Below, piece by piece: positions 1-8,024 of a stretch of DNA of 64,000 bases. Source of the stretch: Streptomyces sp. APSN-46.1 (lineage in GTDB: Bacteria > Actinomycetota > Actinomycetes > Streptomycetales > Streptomycetaceae). The notes below the pieces were generated by a model. That model did no database searches, was not told the DNA's origin, and saw only the letters and a program-made list of their open reading frames with translations. Location: NCBI RefSeq assembly GCF_022815725.1, contig NZ_JALGRF010000003.1:310001-374000 (forward strand), in the 5' to 3' direction. Every line of letters begins with the position of its first letter. Position 1 is the first letter of the stretch. The position numbers and the translations under genes are program-made.

Positions 1-357
1 CACGGCCTCGGCGCCGCCGTTGGTGAAGAAGATCTTGTCGAGGTCGCCGGGGGTGCGCTCGGCGATGAGGCGCGCGGCCTCGGAGCGGACGTCCACGGCG
101 AAGCCGGGGGCCAGGGTGCAGAGCGTGGCCGCCTGCTCCTGGATGGCGGCGACGACCTTGGGGTGCTGGTGCCCGATGTTGGTGTTCACCAGCTGGGAGG
201 AGAAGTCGAGGAAGCGGCTCCCGTCGTAGTCCCAGAAGTACGAGCCCTCGGCCCCGGCCACGGCGAGCGGGTCGATCAGGGCCTGGGCGGACCAGGAGTG
301 GAAGACGTGAGCGCGGTCGGCGGCCTTGACGGTCGCGCCGGTGACATGAGGGGTCAT
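1..357 (-). CDS. class III aminotransferase, N-terminal part (runs off the left edge)
   Basis: The first 119 codons of a PLP-dependent class III aminotransferase (aspartate aminotransferase family) lie on the minus strand; the rest is outside the window. The protein starts MTPHVTGATVK, then shows HSWSAQ, the GSYFWDYDG-FLDFSSQ segment typical of the family N-terminus, NIGHQHPKV and TNGGAEAV just before the edge, the cofactor-phosphate binding region. The active-site lysine is not in view. The ATG at 357 is the first in-frame start and matches the usual length before the FHSW motif. Substrate cannot be told from this part. It is transcribed away from the DJ-1/MarR pair across a 265-bp spacer. 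Confidence 0.85.
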   Translation of the reverse strand, partial: MTPHVTGATVKAADRAHVFHSWSAQALIDPLAVAGAEGSYFWDYDGSRFLDFSSQLVNTNIGHQHPKVVAAIQEQAATLCTLAPGFAVDVRSEAARLIAERTPGDLDKIFFTNGGAEAV

Positions 358-482
358 GCCGTCACGCTAAAAGTGCGCAGGTGGAGAGGGATATCGGCGG
401 ACTGTATGGGGGTCGGGCACCGCCCTCGGCACTCTGTCTGCGCGACGCACTCCCTGAGGGACATTGACAGCATCCTGCCCAC

Positions 483-500
483 ATGACAGCCTTCTGTCAT
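483..500. promoter_or_regulatory. perfect 7-bp inverted repeat, candidate operator
   Basis: ATGACAG and CTGTCAT are separated by CCTT. The palindrome sits in the divergent region between the aminotransferase and the DJ-1 gene, 14 to 19 bp after a TTGACA hexamer (464-469). Its symmetry and place suit a dimeric repressor site; which protein binds is unknown. The MarR-family gene at 1255 is one candidate. Confidence 0.4.
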
Positions 501-508
501 ACCGGCGA

Positions 509-596
509 TCTGCCGACCTGCCGATCTGCCGACCTGCCGATCTGCCGACCTGCCGACCTGCCGACCTGCCGACCTGCCGATCTGCCGACCTGCTGA
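509..596. repeat. 11 tandem copies of an 8-bp unit
   Basis: The unit YCTGCCGA (Y = T or C) repeats 11 times without interruption; the last copy has one change (CCTGCTGA). It lies between the palindrome at 483-500 and the DJ-1 start, ending 26 bp before the ATG at 623. Being 8 bp long and not coding, copy number could vary freely. No function is visible. Confidence 0.9.
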
Positions 597-622
597 TCTG
601 ACGCTCTGGAGGCGAGCACCCC

Positions 623-1255
623 ATGAGGAGCGAGACCCCGCGCAAGCCCGTCCACCTCGCGGTCTACGACACGTACGCGGACTGGGAGACCGGCCACACC
701 ACCGCCCACCTGACCCAGCGCGGCCACACCGTCCGTACGGTCGGCTTCGCCGCCGGAGCGCCGGTCACCACCATGGGCGGCGTCCGCATCCAGCCCGACC
801 TGGCCCTCGCGGAGCTGCGGCCGGAGGACTCGTCCCTGCTGATCCTGACGGGCGCCTCGCTGTGGGACACGAGCGAGGAGCTGGCGCCGTTCGCGGCGAA
901 GGCGAGGGAGTTCCTGGCGGCCGGGGTGCCGGTGGCGGCGATCTGCGGAGCCACGGCCGGACTGGCCCGCGAGGGCCTGCTGGACGACCGCCGGCACACC
1001 AGCGCGGCCTCCTTCTACCTCGCGGAGCAGCCCGGCTACGGGGGCGCCGAGCGGTATGTCGAGGCCGACGCGGTCACCGACGGCGACCTGATCACGGCGG
1101 GCCCGACCGAACCGGTGGCGTTCGCGCGCGAGGTCTTCGCCCGCCTCGGCGTCTACAAGCCGGACGTCCTGGACGCCTGGTACCGCCTCTTCCACGACTC
1201 GGACGCGAGCGCGTACCCGGTGCTGATGGCGGCGTCGGAATCCGGCGACGCCTGA
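623..1255 (+). CDS. DJ-1/PfpI family protein (type 1 glutamine amidotransferase-like)
   Basis: A 210-residue DJ-1/PfpI superfamily protein. The nucleophile elbow AICGATAGLA carries Cys108, the position of the reactive cysteine in the family; an acidic residue usually paired with it may be Asp16 or Asp20 in VYDTYADWE. Family members include glyoxalase III/deglycases, chaperone-like proteins and regulators, so the reaction is not assigned. It starts at ATG 623 after GGAGGCGAG. The next gene, a MarR regulator, begins inside the stop codon (TGATG at 1253-1257), so the two are translationally coupled and probably form an oxidant- or electrophile-response unit. Confidence 0.85.
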   Translation: MRSETPRKPVHLAVYDTYADWETGHTTAHLTQRGHTVRTVGFAAGAPVTTMGGVRIQPDLALAELRPEDSSLLILTGASLWDTSEELAPFAAKAREFLAAGVPVAAICGATAGLAREGLLDDRRHTSAASFYLAEQPGYGGAERYVEADAVTDGDLITAGPTEPVAFAREVFARLGVYKPDVLDAWYRLFHDSDASAYPVLMAASESGDA

Positions 1256-1749
1256 TGCCTGAGCCGTTGTCCCTGAGGGAAAAGCAGGACCTGCTCAGCC
1301 GGACGGCCCTCGGGGTGTTCCGGCTGAACGGCCAGTTCCTCGCCGTCTCCGAGGAACTGGCCAAACCGGCCGGGCTGACCGCGGCCCGCTGGCAGGTGCT
1401 GGGCGCGGTACTGCGGGAGCCGCTGCCCGTCGCGGGGATCGCCCGGGCCATGGGCATCACCCGCCAGAGCGTCCAGCGCATCGCCGACCTGCTGGCCGCG
1501 CAGGGACTCGCCGAGTACGTCCCGAACCCGGCCCACCGGCGCGCGAAACTCCTCCGCCCGACGGACGCGGGCCGCGCCGCGATCGCCCGCATCACCCCGG
1601 GCCACGCCACCCTGGCCACCCGCCTGGCGGCAGAACTCGGCGACACGGCCTTCAGGGAAGCCACCCGCGCCCTGGAACGCCTGTCCGCCGCCCTGGACAC
1701 CTTGTCGCAACCACCCGCACCCCCACCCCCCAGCCCCGCCGGCGCTTGA
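1255..1749 (+). CDS. MarR family transcriptional regulator
   Basis: A 164-residue winged-helix regulator. Residues ~30-100 hold the MarR fold: GLTAARWQVLGAVL, then the recognition region GITRQSVQRIADLLAAQGL and the wing YVPNPAHRRAKLLRPTDAG. The flanking helices should form the dimer. The start overlaps the DJ-1 stop by one base, so it likely controls that gene and its own; the palindrome at 483-500 is a candidate site. The proline-rich tail (PPPPSPAGA) and stop codon are made by the first copy of an extragenic repeat (1731-1752), suggesting the 3' end was remodelled by the repeat. Confidence 0.9.
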   Translation: MPEPLSLREKQDLLSRTALGVFRLNGQFLAVSEELAKPAGLTAARWQVLGAVLREPLPVAGIARAMGITRQSVQRIADLLAAQGLAEYVPNPAHRRAKLLRPTDAGRAAIARITPGHATLATRLAAELGDTAFREATRALERLSAALDTLSQPPAPPPPSPAGA

Positions 1750-1816
1750 GGCACGGATCTTTCAGCCCCGCCGGCGTTTGAGGCGCCGATCTTTCAGCCC
1801 CGCCGGCGTTTGAGGC
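1731..1816. repeat. three copies of a Streptomyces-type extragenic repeat
   Basis: Three copies of a 22-bp sequence, consensus CAGCCCCGCCGGCGYTTGAG followed by GC, begin at 1731, 1763 and 1795, exactly 32 bp apart, separated by a short GATCTTT-containing spacer. The first overlaps the end of the MarR gene. The third continues into a GGGGC-rich palindrome (to about 1840). The same family recurs at 37282-37511 and 53023-53077. All lie at gene ends. Confidence 0.85.
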
Positions 1817-1966
1817 GCGGGGCGCGGGGCGGAGCCCCGGAGGCGCGCCCGCAGGACACGCACCCGGCCCAGCCATATCGGGATGGCCGAGACCCGCTCA
1901 ACCGTCCACCCCCGCCACCCGTCTTCCCCCGCGGAGCAACCCGCCCTCCGAGGGGGAGGACCCGCC

Positions 1967-2242
1967 ATGGAACCACCGCACCCCGACCCCGACCCCGGCC
2001 CCGGCCCGGGAAACGGCCACCCCCACCCCGCCACCACCGCGTTCCTCCTCGCCGTCGCCCTGATCGTCGCCATCGCCGCCTGCGGCTCCGTCTACGCCGT
2101 GATGACCGGCGAGCGGCACGACCCCCGCACACCCCCTCCCACCCCACCCCCCACCCCGTTTGTGTCGAAGTCAATAAGCCTGCAAGCAAAGCTTGTTGAG
2201 CCACGCACCCCCATCGCACACTGCGGCACATGGAGCCGTTGA
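1967..2242 (+). CDS. small proline-rich single-span membrane protein, function unknown
   Basis: A 91-residue protein: a Pro/Asp/Gly-rich N-terminus, one transmembrane helix (about residues 24-45, AFLLAVALIVAIAACGSVYA) and a short basic/proline tail. ATG 1967 is chosen over an upstream ATG (1883) because AGGGGGAGGA lies 6 bp before it. The last part is weak: it runs over a spacer and overlaps the next start (2230), so the natural stop may have been lost. The sequence CAAGC-AAA-GCTTG at 2183-2195, inside this tail, looks more like a regulatory site of the next gene than code. No family recognised. Confidence 0.5.
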   Translation: MEPPHPDPDPGPGPGNGHPHPATTAFLLAVALIVAIAACGSVYAVMTGERHDPRTPPPTPPPTPFVSKSISLQAKLVEPRTPIAHCGTWSR

Positions 2243-2619
2243 ACGTAGTGGCACGACTGTGGGAGCGGATCGAGGCACGCGACTGGGACGGCGTGGCCAA
2301 GCTCATCGCCGAGGACGCGGTCATCGAATGGCCGGTGAGCGGCGAGCGCATCGTCGGACGCGCCAACTTCATCGCCGTGAACAGCGACGACTGTTACACG
2401 GACGAAAGACCCGTCGAACTGCTCCGCATCCTCGCGGACGGGGATCACGTCGTCACCGAGGTGGAGATACCCCGGGACCACGTGGTCTACCGGGCCGTCT
2501 CCCTCTGGACCGTGCGCGAGGGGGAGGTCGTAGGGGCCAGGGAGTACTGGACCAGCCCGGGCCAGGACCCGGCTCCCCGGTGGCGTGCGGGCTACGTCGA
2601 GCCCCTGGTGGCAGACTGA
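2230..2619 (+). CDS. SnoaL-like / nuclear transport factor 2 family protein
   Basis: A 129-residue NTF2-fold protein. The opening LWERIEARDWDGVAKLIAEDAVIEWPVSGERIVG is typical of SnoaL-like domains, a helix pair followed by the first strand of the cone-shaped barrel; later strands include VVTEVEIP and REGEVVGAREYW. These domains form small-ligand pockets and may be cyclases, isomerases or binding proteins; nothing here fixes a substrate. It overlaps the preceding small gene and is followed 5 bp later by a LysE-type exporter, so the two may be co-transcribed. Confidence 0.8.
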   Translation: MEPLNVVARLWERIEARDWDGVAKLIAEDAVIEWPVSGERIVGRANFIAVNSDDCYTDERPVELLRILADGDHVVTEVEIPRDHVVYRAVSLWTVREGEVVGAREYWTSPGQDPAPRWRAGYVEPLVAD

Positions 2620-2624
2620 GCCGC

Positions 2625-3251
2625 GTGCTCACGCAACTCATCACCGCGACGGGGATATTGGCCCTTCTGACCCTCGTCCCGGGTCCGGACATGGCGATCG
2701 TGACGAAGCGCGCCGTCTCGCGCGGCCGCGCCGACGGTCTGCGCACGGTCGGCGGGATCGGCCTCGGCCTGCTGCTCTGGGGCACCCTCACCGTGGCCGG
2801 ACTGGCGGCGCTGCTCGCCGCCTCGGCCGAGGTGTACCTCGTGGTGAAGCTCGCGGGAGCGGCGTACCTCGGCTGGCTCGGCATCCAGGCCCTGCGAGAG
2901 GCGGGCGCGGACGCGCCCCCCACCGACTCCGGCACCAGCGCAAAGACCGGCGCAGACGGCAACGCCTGGCGTACCGGCCTCGTCGCCAACGCCCTCAACC
3001 CCAAGATCGCCGTCTTCTACACCGGCCTGCTGCCCACCCTCGCCCCGTCCGGCCTCCGCCCGGCGGCGGGCATGGCCCTCCTCGTACTGGTCCACGTACT
3101 GCTGACCCTGGTCTGGCTCGGCTCGTACGTGTACGTCCTCTCGCGCGCCCGGCACTTCTTCGCGCGCCCGCGCGTTCGCCGGACCCTGGACCGGGTGACG
3201 GGCGTGGTCCTGATCGGCTTCGGCATCCGCGTGGCGACGGCGGCCTCGTAG
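2625..3251 (+). CDS. LysE/RhtB family amino-acid exporter
   Basis: A 208-residue integral membrane protein with about six hydrophobic segments. The signature VPGPDMAIVTKRAVSRGRADG follows the first helix and is diagnostic of the LysE/RhtB family; KLAGAAYLGWLGIQAL and NPKIAVFYTGLLP are further conserved blocks. These proteins export amino acids or analogues by proton exchange; the substrate is not predictable. The GTG at 2625 is the only start near the N-terminus and lies 5 bp after the SnoaL stop; no clear ribosome site is visible, so coupling is likely. Confidence 0.88.
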   Translation: MLTQLITATGILALLTLVPGPDMAIVTKRAVSRGRADGLRTVGGIGLGLLLWGTLTVAGLAALLAASAEVYLVVKLAGAAYLGWLGIQALREAGADAPPTDSGTSAKTGADGNAWRTGLVANALNPKIAVFYTGLLPTLAPSGLRPAAGMALLVLVHVLLTLVWLGSYVYVLSRARHFFARPRVRRTLDRVTGVVLIGFGIRVATAAS

Positions 3252-3277
3252 CGGCGGCGGCCTCGTAACCGCGGCGT

Positions 3278-3757
3278 TCAGCCGGCCAGGGCGTCGAGCT
3301 CCTCCCCGATGGCCGCCCGCACGGCGTCGTGGCGGGGGCTCAGCGCGTGCCGGTCGCCACGCCAGTACTCCACCTCCTCGTACCGCCAGACCGGCAGCCG
3401 GACGAGGTCGGCGGGCTCCCAGTCGTAGCGGGGCCAGATATGGGCGTGGAGATACGGGTCGGTGTTGCCCAGGATCTCGATGTTCACCCGGCGGAAGGCC
3501 GGGTCGAGCCGCGCGCAGGCCCGCTCGACGGCCTCGGCCAGCCGCTCCATGTCGGAGAGGTACGCGACCCTGCGCGGCCGGGGCAGCTCCGACAGCCGGG
3601 TGACGGCGGGATCCCCCGTCAGCAGCACCGAGTACCCCGGCAGGAACTGCCGGTCCCCGATCACCGCGAATCCGGAGCCGAGGCGGCGCATCACGGTCGG
3701 GTTCTCCCCGCGGTGCGCACTGCCGATGCGGTCGCGACGCCAGTCGGTATCACTCAT
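3278..3757 (-). CDS. HIT-like domain protein
   Basis: A 159-residue protein of the HIT (histidine triad) superfamily. The core strand is NIEILGNTDPYLHAHIWPRYDWEP: His104 and His106 keep two of the histidines, but the third position of the canonical HxHxH is Trp108, so catalysis may differ from classic AMP-hydrolases (this is seen in Ap4A-hydrolase-like HIT branches). An upstream strand, FAVIGDRQFLPGYSVLL, contacts the nucleotide in known members. It faces the LysE gene and is followed upstream by the PASTA lipoprotein gene on the same strand. Confidence 0.8.
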   Translation of the reverse strand: MSDTDWRRDRIGSAHRGENPTVMRRLGSGFAVIGDRQFLPGYSVLLTGDPAVTRLSELPRPRRVAYLSDMERLAEAVERACARLDPAFRRVNIEILGNTDPYLHAHIWPRYDWEPADLVRLPVWRYEEVEYWRGDRHALSPRHDAVRAAIGEELDALAG

Positions 3758-3783
3758 CCCGGGACCGTAACCGACGGCGGCGG

Positions 3784-4251
3784 TCAGGGGCAGGTCTCAC
3801 CGACCTTGACCGTGTTGAACACGAGCTTGCTGCTGGGGTCAGCCTTCGTGCCGGCGGCCGGAGTCTGCGAGCACACCTTCCAGTTCCGGTCCAGAACCTG
3901 CATGCGGCTCTGGCCGGTGGCGTCGGTGGAGCCGAGGAGGTAGAAGCCGGCGGCCTGCGCTTCGTCCTGGGCGGTCTGGAGGATCTTGCCGACCATGTTG
4001 GGCACGGTGGCCTGGGCGGCGGGGACCGGGGCGGCGGGGACCGGGGCGGCCGGGCTCGCGGGTGCGGGCGCGGCGGGGGCCTTGCTCGCCGGGGCGGGGG
4101 CTGCGGAGGACGGAGCGGCAGGCTGGGTGCTGGGGGTAATGGGGGTGATGGGCGCGGGCTGGCCGGTGCTGTTGCCGGCCTGCGGGTTGCAGGCGGTGAG
4201 GGTGAGGATGCCCGCTGCGGTGAGGAGGGTGACGGTGCGGTGTGTGCGCAT
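3784..4251 (-). CDS. secreted lipoprotein with a C-terminal PASTA domain
   Basis: A 155-residue lipoprotein. The N-terminus ends in the lipobox LTAC (Cys21). A ~60-residue Ala/Pro/Ser linker that would span the wall follows, with imperfect repeats such as APVPAAPVPAA. From residue ~86 comes one PASTA domain: TVPNMVGKILQTAQDEAQAAGFYL, then a terminal strand with Cys residues near 128 and 154 that may form a disulphide. PASTA domains bind peptidoglycan fragments in kinases and penicillin-binding proteins; here the domain stands alone as a surface protein. The 26-bp gap to the HIT gene suggests co-transcription. Confidence 0.85.
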   Translation of the reverse strand: MRTHRTVTLLTAAGILTLTACNPQAGNSTGQPAPITPITPSTQPAAPSSAAPAPASKAPAAPAPASPAAPVPAAPVPAAQATVPNMVGKILQTAQDEAQAAGFYLLGSTDATGQSRMQVLDRNWKVCSQTPAAGTKADPSSKLVFNTVKVGETCP

Positions 4252-4370
4252 CGCGCCACTGTGCCGGGGCGGGGAGGGTTGCGTGGTGCCAGTGACCTAC
4301 CTGTGACGCGCGAAAGCCCCGCGCGGTGGCGGCGGTTGCGGCGAACCGGCCACGAACAGGCCGACCCTGA

Positions 4371-4400
4371 CTCTCAGGTAACCCCTGTCATACCTGAGAG
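4371..4400. promoter_or_regulatory. 10-bp perfect inverted repeat upstream of the hydrolase/acyltransferase/TCS operon
   Basis: CTCTCAGGTA and TACCTGAGAG are separated by ten bases. The right arm is nearly repeated as TACTTGAGAG at 8711-8720, at the same distance before the second two-component operon. The region between the right arm and the coding start also aligns (see 8705-8780). The position suits an autoregulatory site of the NarL-type regulator encoded downstream. Confidence 0.55.
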
Positions 4401-4509
4401 CTACAGGGAAAGGCGGCTCCCCAGCGTGACGCCGACGATGGGCGGTGATCCCTAACTTCGGTACCAGAGACGAACACCCGAGCACCCCTCCGGACCGAAG
4501 GAACACACC

Positions 4510-5493
4510 ATGCCCCGTGCCCGCCTGCGCCGCACCCTGCTGGCCGGTCTCGTCGCCGCAGCCGTCGTGTTCCCCGTGTCCGCCGCCTCCTCCTCGCCCA
4601 ACACCCCTTCCCCCGAACCCGTTTCCTTCGGCGCGCACACCCCGCCCCAGGCCCGGTACGCCGAGAACCTCGCCAACCTCGGCGAGGCGGCCCGCATGGC
4701 GCAGGACGCCGGCCGCACCCGCCGGGCCGCGAAGCTGCGCGCGATGGCGGCGGGTACTCCCGGCGCCCCGGAGTCGGGCGGGCCGACGCCGCGATTCCTC
4801 GCCATCGACGGCCGCGGGAAGGGCCGCGCCATAGAGGTGTTCGGCGATCTCGACACCGCCGACCGGGTCACCGTCCTGGTCCCCGGCTCCGACACCACGC
4901 TGGACACCTACCAAAGGTTCCGTGCCGGGGCTGTCGCCCTTCAGCAGCGCCTCCAGGCCGAGCATGCGCGCTCCGCCGTGGTCGCCTGGCTCGGGTACGA
5001 CACCCCCGGCACGGTCAGTACGACCGTCCTGACCACCGGTCGCGCCGATGGCGCCGCCTCCGAACTGTCCCCGTTCCTCGCGTGGCTGGGGAAGGTCACC
5101 CCGCCCGAGGCCCACCTCTCCCTCCTCTGCCACTCCTACGGTTCTGTCGTCTGCGCCCGGACCGGGACCGGCCCCAAGGTCACCGACGTGGTCCTGTTCG
5201 GGAGCCCGGGCACCGGGGCCGCCGACGCCCGTGCGCTGCGGACGGGCGCCCGCGTGTGGGCCGGGCGGGGCAGCGCCGACTGGATCGGGCGCGTCCCGCA
5301 TGTCCGGGTCGCCGGCATCGGCTTCGGTACCGACCCCGTCGATCCCGCCTTCGGGGCACGGAAGTTCGCCGCCGGCAGCGCCGGGCACAGCGACTACCTC
5401 AAGCCCGGCACCGCGTCCCTCGACAGCCTGGCCCGCATCGTCCTCGGCACCGCCGCAGCGACCACCCCCGCACAGGAGGCCTCTCATGCGTAA
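4510..5493 (+). CDS. secreted alpha/beta hydrolase (DUF1023 family)
   Basis: A 327-residue exported hydrolase. Residues 1-26 form a signal peptide with an SAA cleavage region; the mature part begins with a helical segment, then the DUF1023 fold: VTVLVPGSDTTLDTY, VVAWLGYDTPGTVS and the nucleophile elbow LLCHSYGS (Ser209). A likely acid (Asp) and the histidine in GHSDYLKPG complete the triad. Family substrates are unknown. It is the first gene of a four-gene operon: the acyltransferase start lies inside its end (8-bp overlap), and a histidine kinase and response regulator follow, so its expression is probably set by that system. Confidence 0.88.
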   Translation: MPRARLRRTLLAGLVAAAVVFPVSAASSSPNTPSPEPVSFGAHTPPQARYAENLANLGEAARMAQDAGRTRRAAKLRAMAAGTPGAPESGGPTPRFLAIDGRGKGRAIEVFGDLDTADRVTVLVPGSDTTLDTYQRFRAGAVALQQRLQAEHARSAVVAWLGYDTPGTVSTTVLTTGRADGAASELSPFLAWLGKVTPPEAHLSLLCHSYGSVVCARTGTGPKVTDVVLFGSPGTGAADARALRTGARVWAGRGSADWIGRVPHVRVAGIGFGTDPVDPAFGARKFAAGSAGHSDYLKPGTASLDSLARIVLGTAAATTPAQEASHA

Positions 5494-6688
5494 GCTCCGC
5501 GCCCGCTGGTCCGCCCTCGCGGATCGCATGGACGCCGCCACTCCGGCGGAGCGGGACCGCTCGGTGGACGCGCTGCGGGCCCTGGCGATTCTCGGGGTGG
5601 TGCTGGGCCACTGGCTGGTCACCGCGCTGACCACCGCCAACGGCGGTCTGAGCGCCACCAGTCCGCTGGCGTCCATGAGCTGGCTGGCGCCGGTCTCGTG
5701 GGTGTTCCAGACCCTGGCCGTCTTCTTCCTCGTCGGTGGCCATGTCGGGACCCGGAGCCACGAGTGCGCGCGGGCGCGCGGGGTCTCGTACGGCGCCTGG
5801 GTCCGGCAGCGGCTGAGCCGGCTGTTCCGTCCGGTCGCCGCGGTGCTCGCCCTGTGGGCCGTCGCGACGGTCGGGATGCTGCTCGGTGGCGTGGAGCTGG
5901 ACACGGTCCGGACCCTGCTCAAGCTCGTCCTCTCCCCGCTGTGGTTCCTGCTGGTGTTCGCGGCGCTGACCGCGGCCACTCCGCTGGTGGCGCGCCTGCA
6001 TCCGGTGTGGCCGCTGGCGGTGGTGGCGGGTGTGGACGCGTGGCGGTACGGCTTCGGCGGGCCCGAGTGGATCGGCTGGGTCAATGTGGCGGCCGGCTGG
6101 CTCGTCCCCTACACCCTGGGGGCTGCCTGGTCGCGCGGGGCGTTCACCCGGCGGGCCCCGGCCGCGCTGCTGCTCGGCGGGGGCACTGTCGCCACCGCCG
6201 CGCTGGTCCTCTGGGGCGGATACCCGGCGTCCATGGTGGGTGTGCCCGGGGAGCCGATATCGAACCTGAACCCTCCGACGCTGGCCGCGGTCGCGTTCGG
6301 CCTGGCCCAGTGCGGGCTGGCCCTGCTGGTGCGCGAGCCGCTGGCCCGGGCCGTGCGCCGGCCGAGGGCCTGGGCGAAGGTGGCCCTGCTGAACCTGTCT
6401 GCCATGACGGTCTTCCTGTGGCACCAGACCGCGATGATGGCCGTCACCGCCCTCGGACTGCTGGCCTCCTTCGACCTTCCCGGACTGCACACCGTGCCCG
6501 GCGGTCCGGAGTGGATAGCCGCCCGGCTGGTGTGGCTGCCGGTGTTCGCCGCCGCCCTGGCGGTCTGCTGGGCCGCGTTCCGCGCGTACGAGCGGGGCAG
6601 CCGCCCGAAGCAGGAAGGCGCCACCCGCATCGTCACCGGCTCCCACCACCGGGCGCCCGCCCCCGCCGAGGAGATCACCCATGCCTAG
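5486..6688 (+). CDS. acyltransferase family 3 membrane protein
   Basis: A 400-residue integral membrane acyltransferase (acyltransferase_3/OafA type) with about ten hydrophobic segments. The entry motif RDRSVDALRALAILGVVLGHWLV is characteristic: the Arg and the His of the first helix are the catalytic candidates. FFLVGGHV and LFRPVAAVLALW follow. Such enzymes move acyl groups across the membrane onto sugars or lipids. ATG 5486 is preceded by AGGAGG (5475-5480). The gene overlaps the hydrolase before it and the kinase after it, so a surface modification balanced by the secreted hydrolase and sensed by the kinase is a reasonable, unproven idea. Confidence 0.85.
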   Translation: MRKLRARWSALADRMDAATPAERDRSVDALRALAILGVVLGHWLVTALTTANGGLSATSPLASMSWLAPVSWVFQTLAVFFLVGGHVGTRSHECARARGVSYGAWVRQRLSRLFRPVAAVLALWAVATVGMLLGGVELDTVRTLLKLVLSPLWFLLVFAALTAATPLVARLHPVWPLAVVAGVDAWRYGFGGPEWIGWVNVAAGWLVPYTLGAAWSRGAFTRRAPAALLLGGGTVATAALVLWGGYPASMVGVPGEPISNLNPPTLAAVAFGLAQCGLALLVREPLARAVRRPRAWAKVALLNLSAMTVFLWHQTAMMAVTALGLLASFDLPGLHTVPGGPEWIAARLVWLPVFAAALAVCWAAFRAYERGSRPKQEGATRIVTGSHHRAPAPAEEITHA

Positions 6689-8024
6689 GCTGGAGGCCGT
6701 GAACGAACAGAGCGACTCCCCGGTTACCGCGCTGCGCGGCCTGGCCCGGGAGCTGGTCAGCCTGGAGCGGGATCCGCTCCCCCGGATGTCGCGGCCGCGC
6801 TGGCTGGCCTGGCTGCCGCATGTGGCCGTCGGCTACGCAGCGGTACTGTCCTGCGCCCTCACGGCCGAGCAGCTCGGGGACCACTACGACATCACGGGCG
6901 GCCCGGTCGCGGCACTGGCGGTCCTCACCGGTGTGTCCATTGTGCTGGGGTTGTTCCGGCCGCTCGCCGGCTGGTGGCTCGGCCTCATCGCCGCGGCCCT
7001 GGTCGCGTGGACCATCCACGGCCACGTCGGCCAGGGGCAGTCCTGGCCGTGGACACCCGCCGGGGCCTTCACGTTCGCACCACTGATCCTGCTGGTAGCC
7101 CTGCGGGTGCCGCCCCGGGTGACGGTCGGGGTCGTCGGCATCTCGATCGTCTACTCCGGGCTGACCGAGGCCTCGTTCAGCCCACCGGGCAGCCAGACGG
7201 TGTTCGCGGGCGTGGCCCTCCTCTTCGGCTTCGTCGGCCTCCTCGGTTACGCGCTCCGCGCGACCCGTCTGGCCCGCGGCAAGCTCGTCGAGCAGGAGTC
7301 CCTCACCGAGGAGGAGCGCGCCCGTCGGACCCTGCTGGAGGAGCGCAGCCGGATCGCCCGCGAGCTGCACGACGTGGTCGCCCACCACATGTCGGTGATC
7401 TCCATTCAGGCGCAGGTCGCCCCGCACCTCGTGGAGAACCCGTCCGAGGAGCTCAAGGAGAACCTGGCCGGCATCCGGGAGAACGCGCTGGAGGCCCTGA
7501 CCGAGCTGCGCCGCGTCCTGGGCGTGCTGCGCTCCGAGAACCCCGACGATCCGGCGAACCCCCACCACCCCCAGCCCACCCTCGCCGAGCTGGACGGCCT
7601 CGTCGACAACGTGCGCGGGGCCGGGCTGGAGGTCACCACCGAGATCGCGGGCATCCGGCGGCCTCTGACCCCGGGCGTCGAGCTCACCGCGTACCGGATC
7701 GTGCAGGAGGCGCTGAGCAACTGCTTGCGCCACGCACCGGGTTCGCGGGTGGAGGTCGGCATCGCGTACGGGCCGCGCGAGCTGCACCTGTGCGTCGCCA
7801 ACAGCGCGCCGACCCGGCCGGCCCCGCCGTCGCCCGGAGCGGGGCACGGGCTGCTGGGGATGCGCGAGCGGGCGGGCATGCTGGGGGGCGAGCTGGCGGC
7901 CGGCCCGCGCCCCGACGGCGGTTACGAGGTGAGCGCCGTCCTCCCGATAGATCCGCAGGGGACCACCTCACCCGCCGCGGGCCCGGGTTCAGGCCCCTCC
8001 CCCGAAACGAAGAAGGACACATGA
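6681..8024 (+). CDS. NarL-type sensor histidine kinase (first system)
   Basis: A 447-residue sensor kinase. About five transmembrane segments occupy residues 45-195 with very short outside loops, so it may sense the membrane itself. The HisKA_3 dimerisation/phosphoacceptor box is SRIARELHDVVAHHMSVISI with His230; the HATPase domain follows, with EALSNCLRHAPGS (N box) and GHGLLGMRERAGML (G box). The ATG at 6681 overlaps the acyltransferase end, and the regulator start overlaps its own stop (ATGA). The C-terminal ~25 residues are a disordered Pro/Gly tail. It is a paralogue of the kinase at 8781. Confidence 0.93.
   Translation: MPRLEAVNEQSDSPVTALRGLARELVSLERDPLPRMSRPRWLAWLPHVAVGYAAVLSCALTAEQLGDHYDITGGPVAALAVLTGVSIVLGLFRPLAGWWLGLIAAALVAWTIHGHVGQGQSWPWTPAGAFTFAPLILLVALRVPPRVTVGVVGISIVYSGLTEASFSPPGSQTVFAGVALLFGFVGLLGYALRATRLARGKLVEQESLTEEERARRTLLEERSRIARELHDVVAHHMSVISIQAQVAPHLVENPSEELKENLAGIRENALEALTELRRVLGVLRSENPDDPANPHHPQPTLAELDGLVDNVRGAGLEVTTEIAGIRRPLTPGVELTAYRIVQEALSNCLRHAPGSRVEVGIAYGPRELHLCVANSAPTRPAPPSPGAGHGLLGMRERAGMLGGELAAGPRPDGGYEVSAVLPIDPQGTTSPAAGPGSGPSPETKKDT

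Noticed and set aside
509-596. CRISPR array
   Set aside because: Units are 8 bp with no spacers and there are no cas genes.
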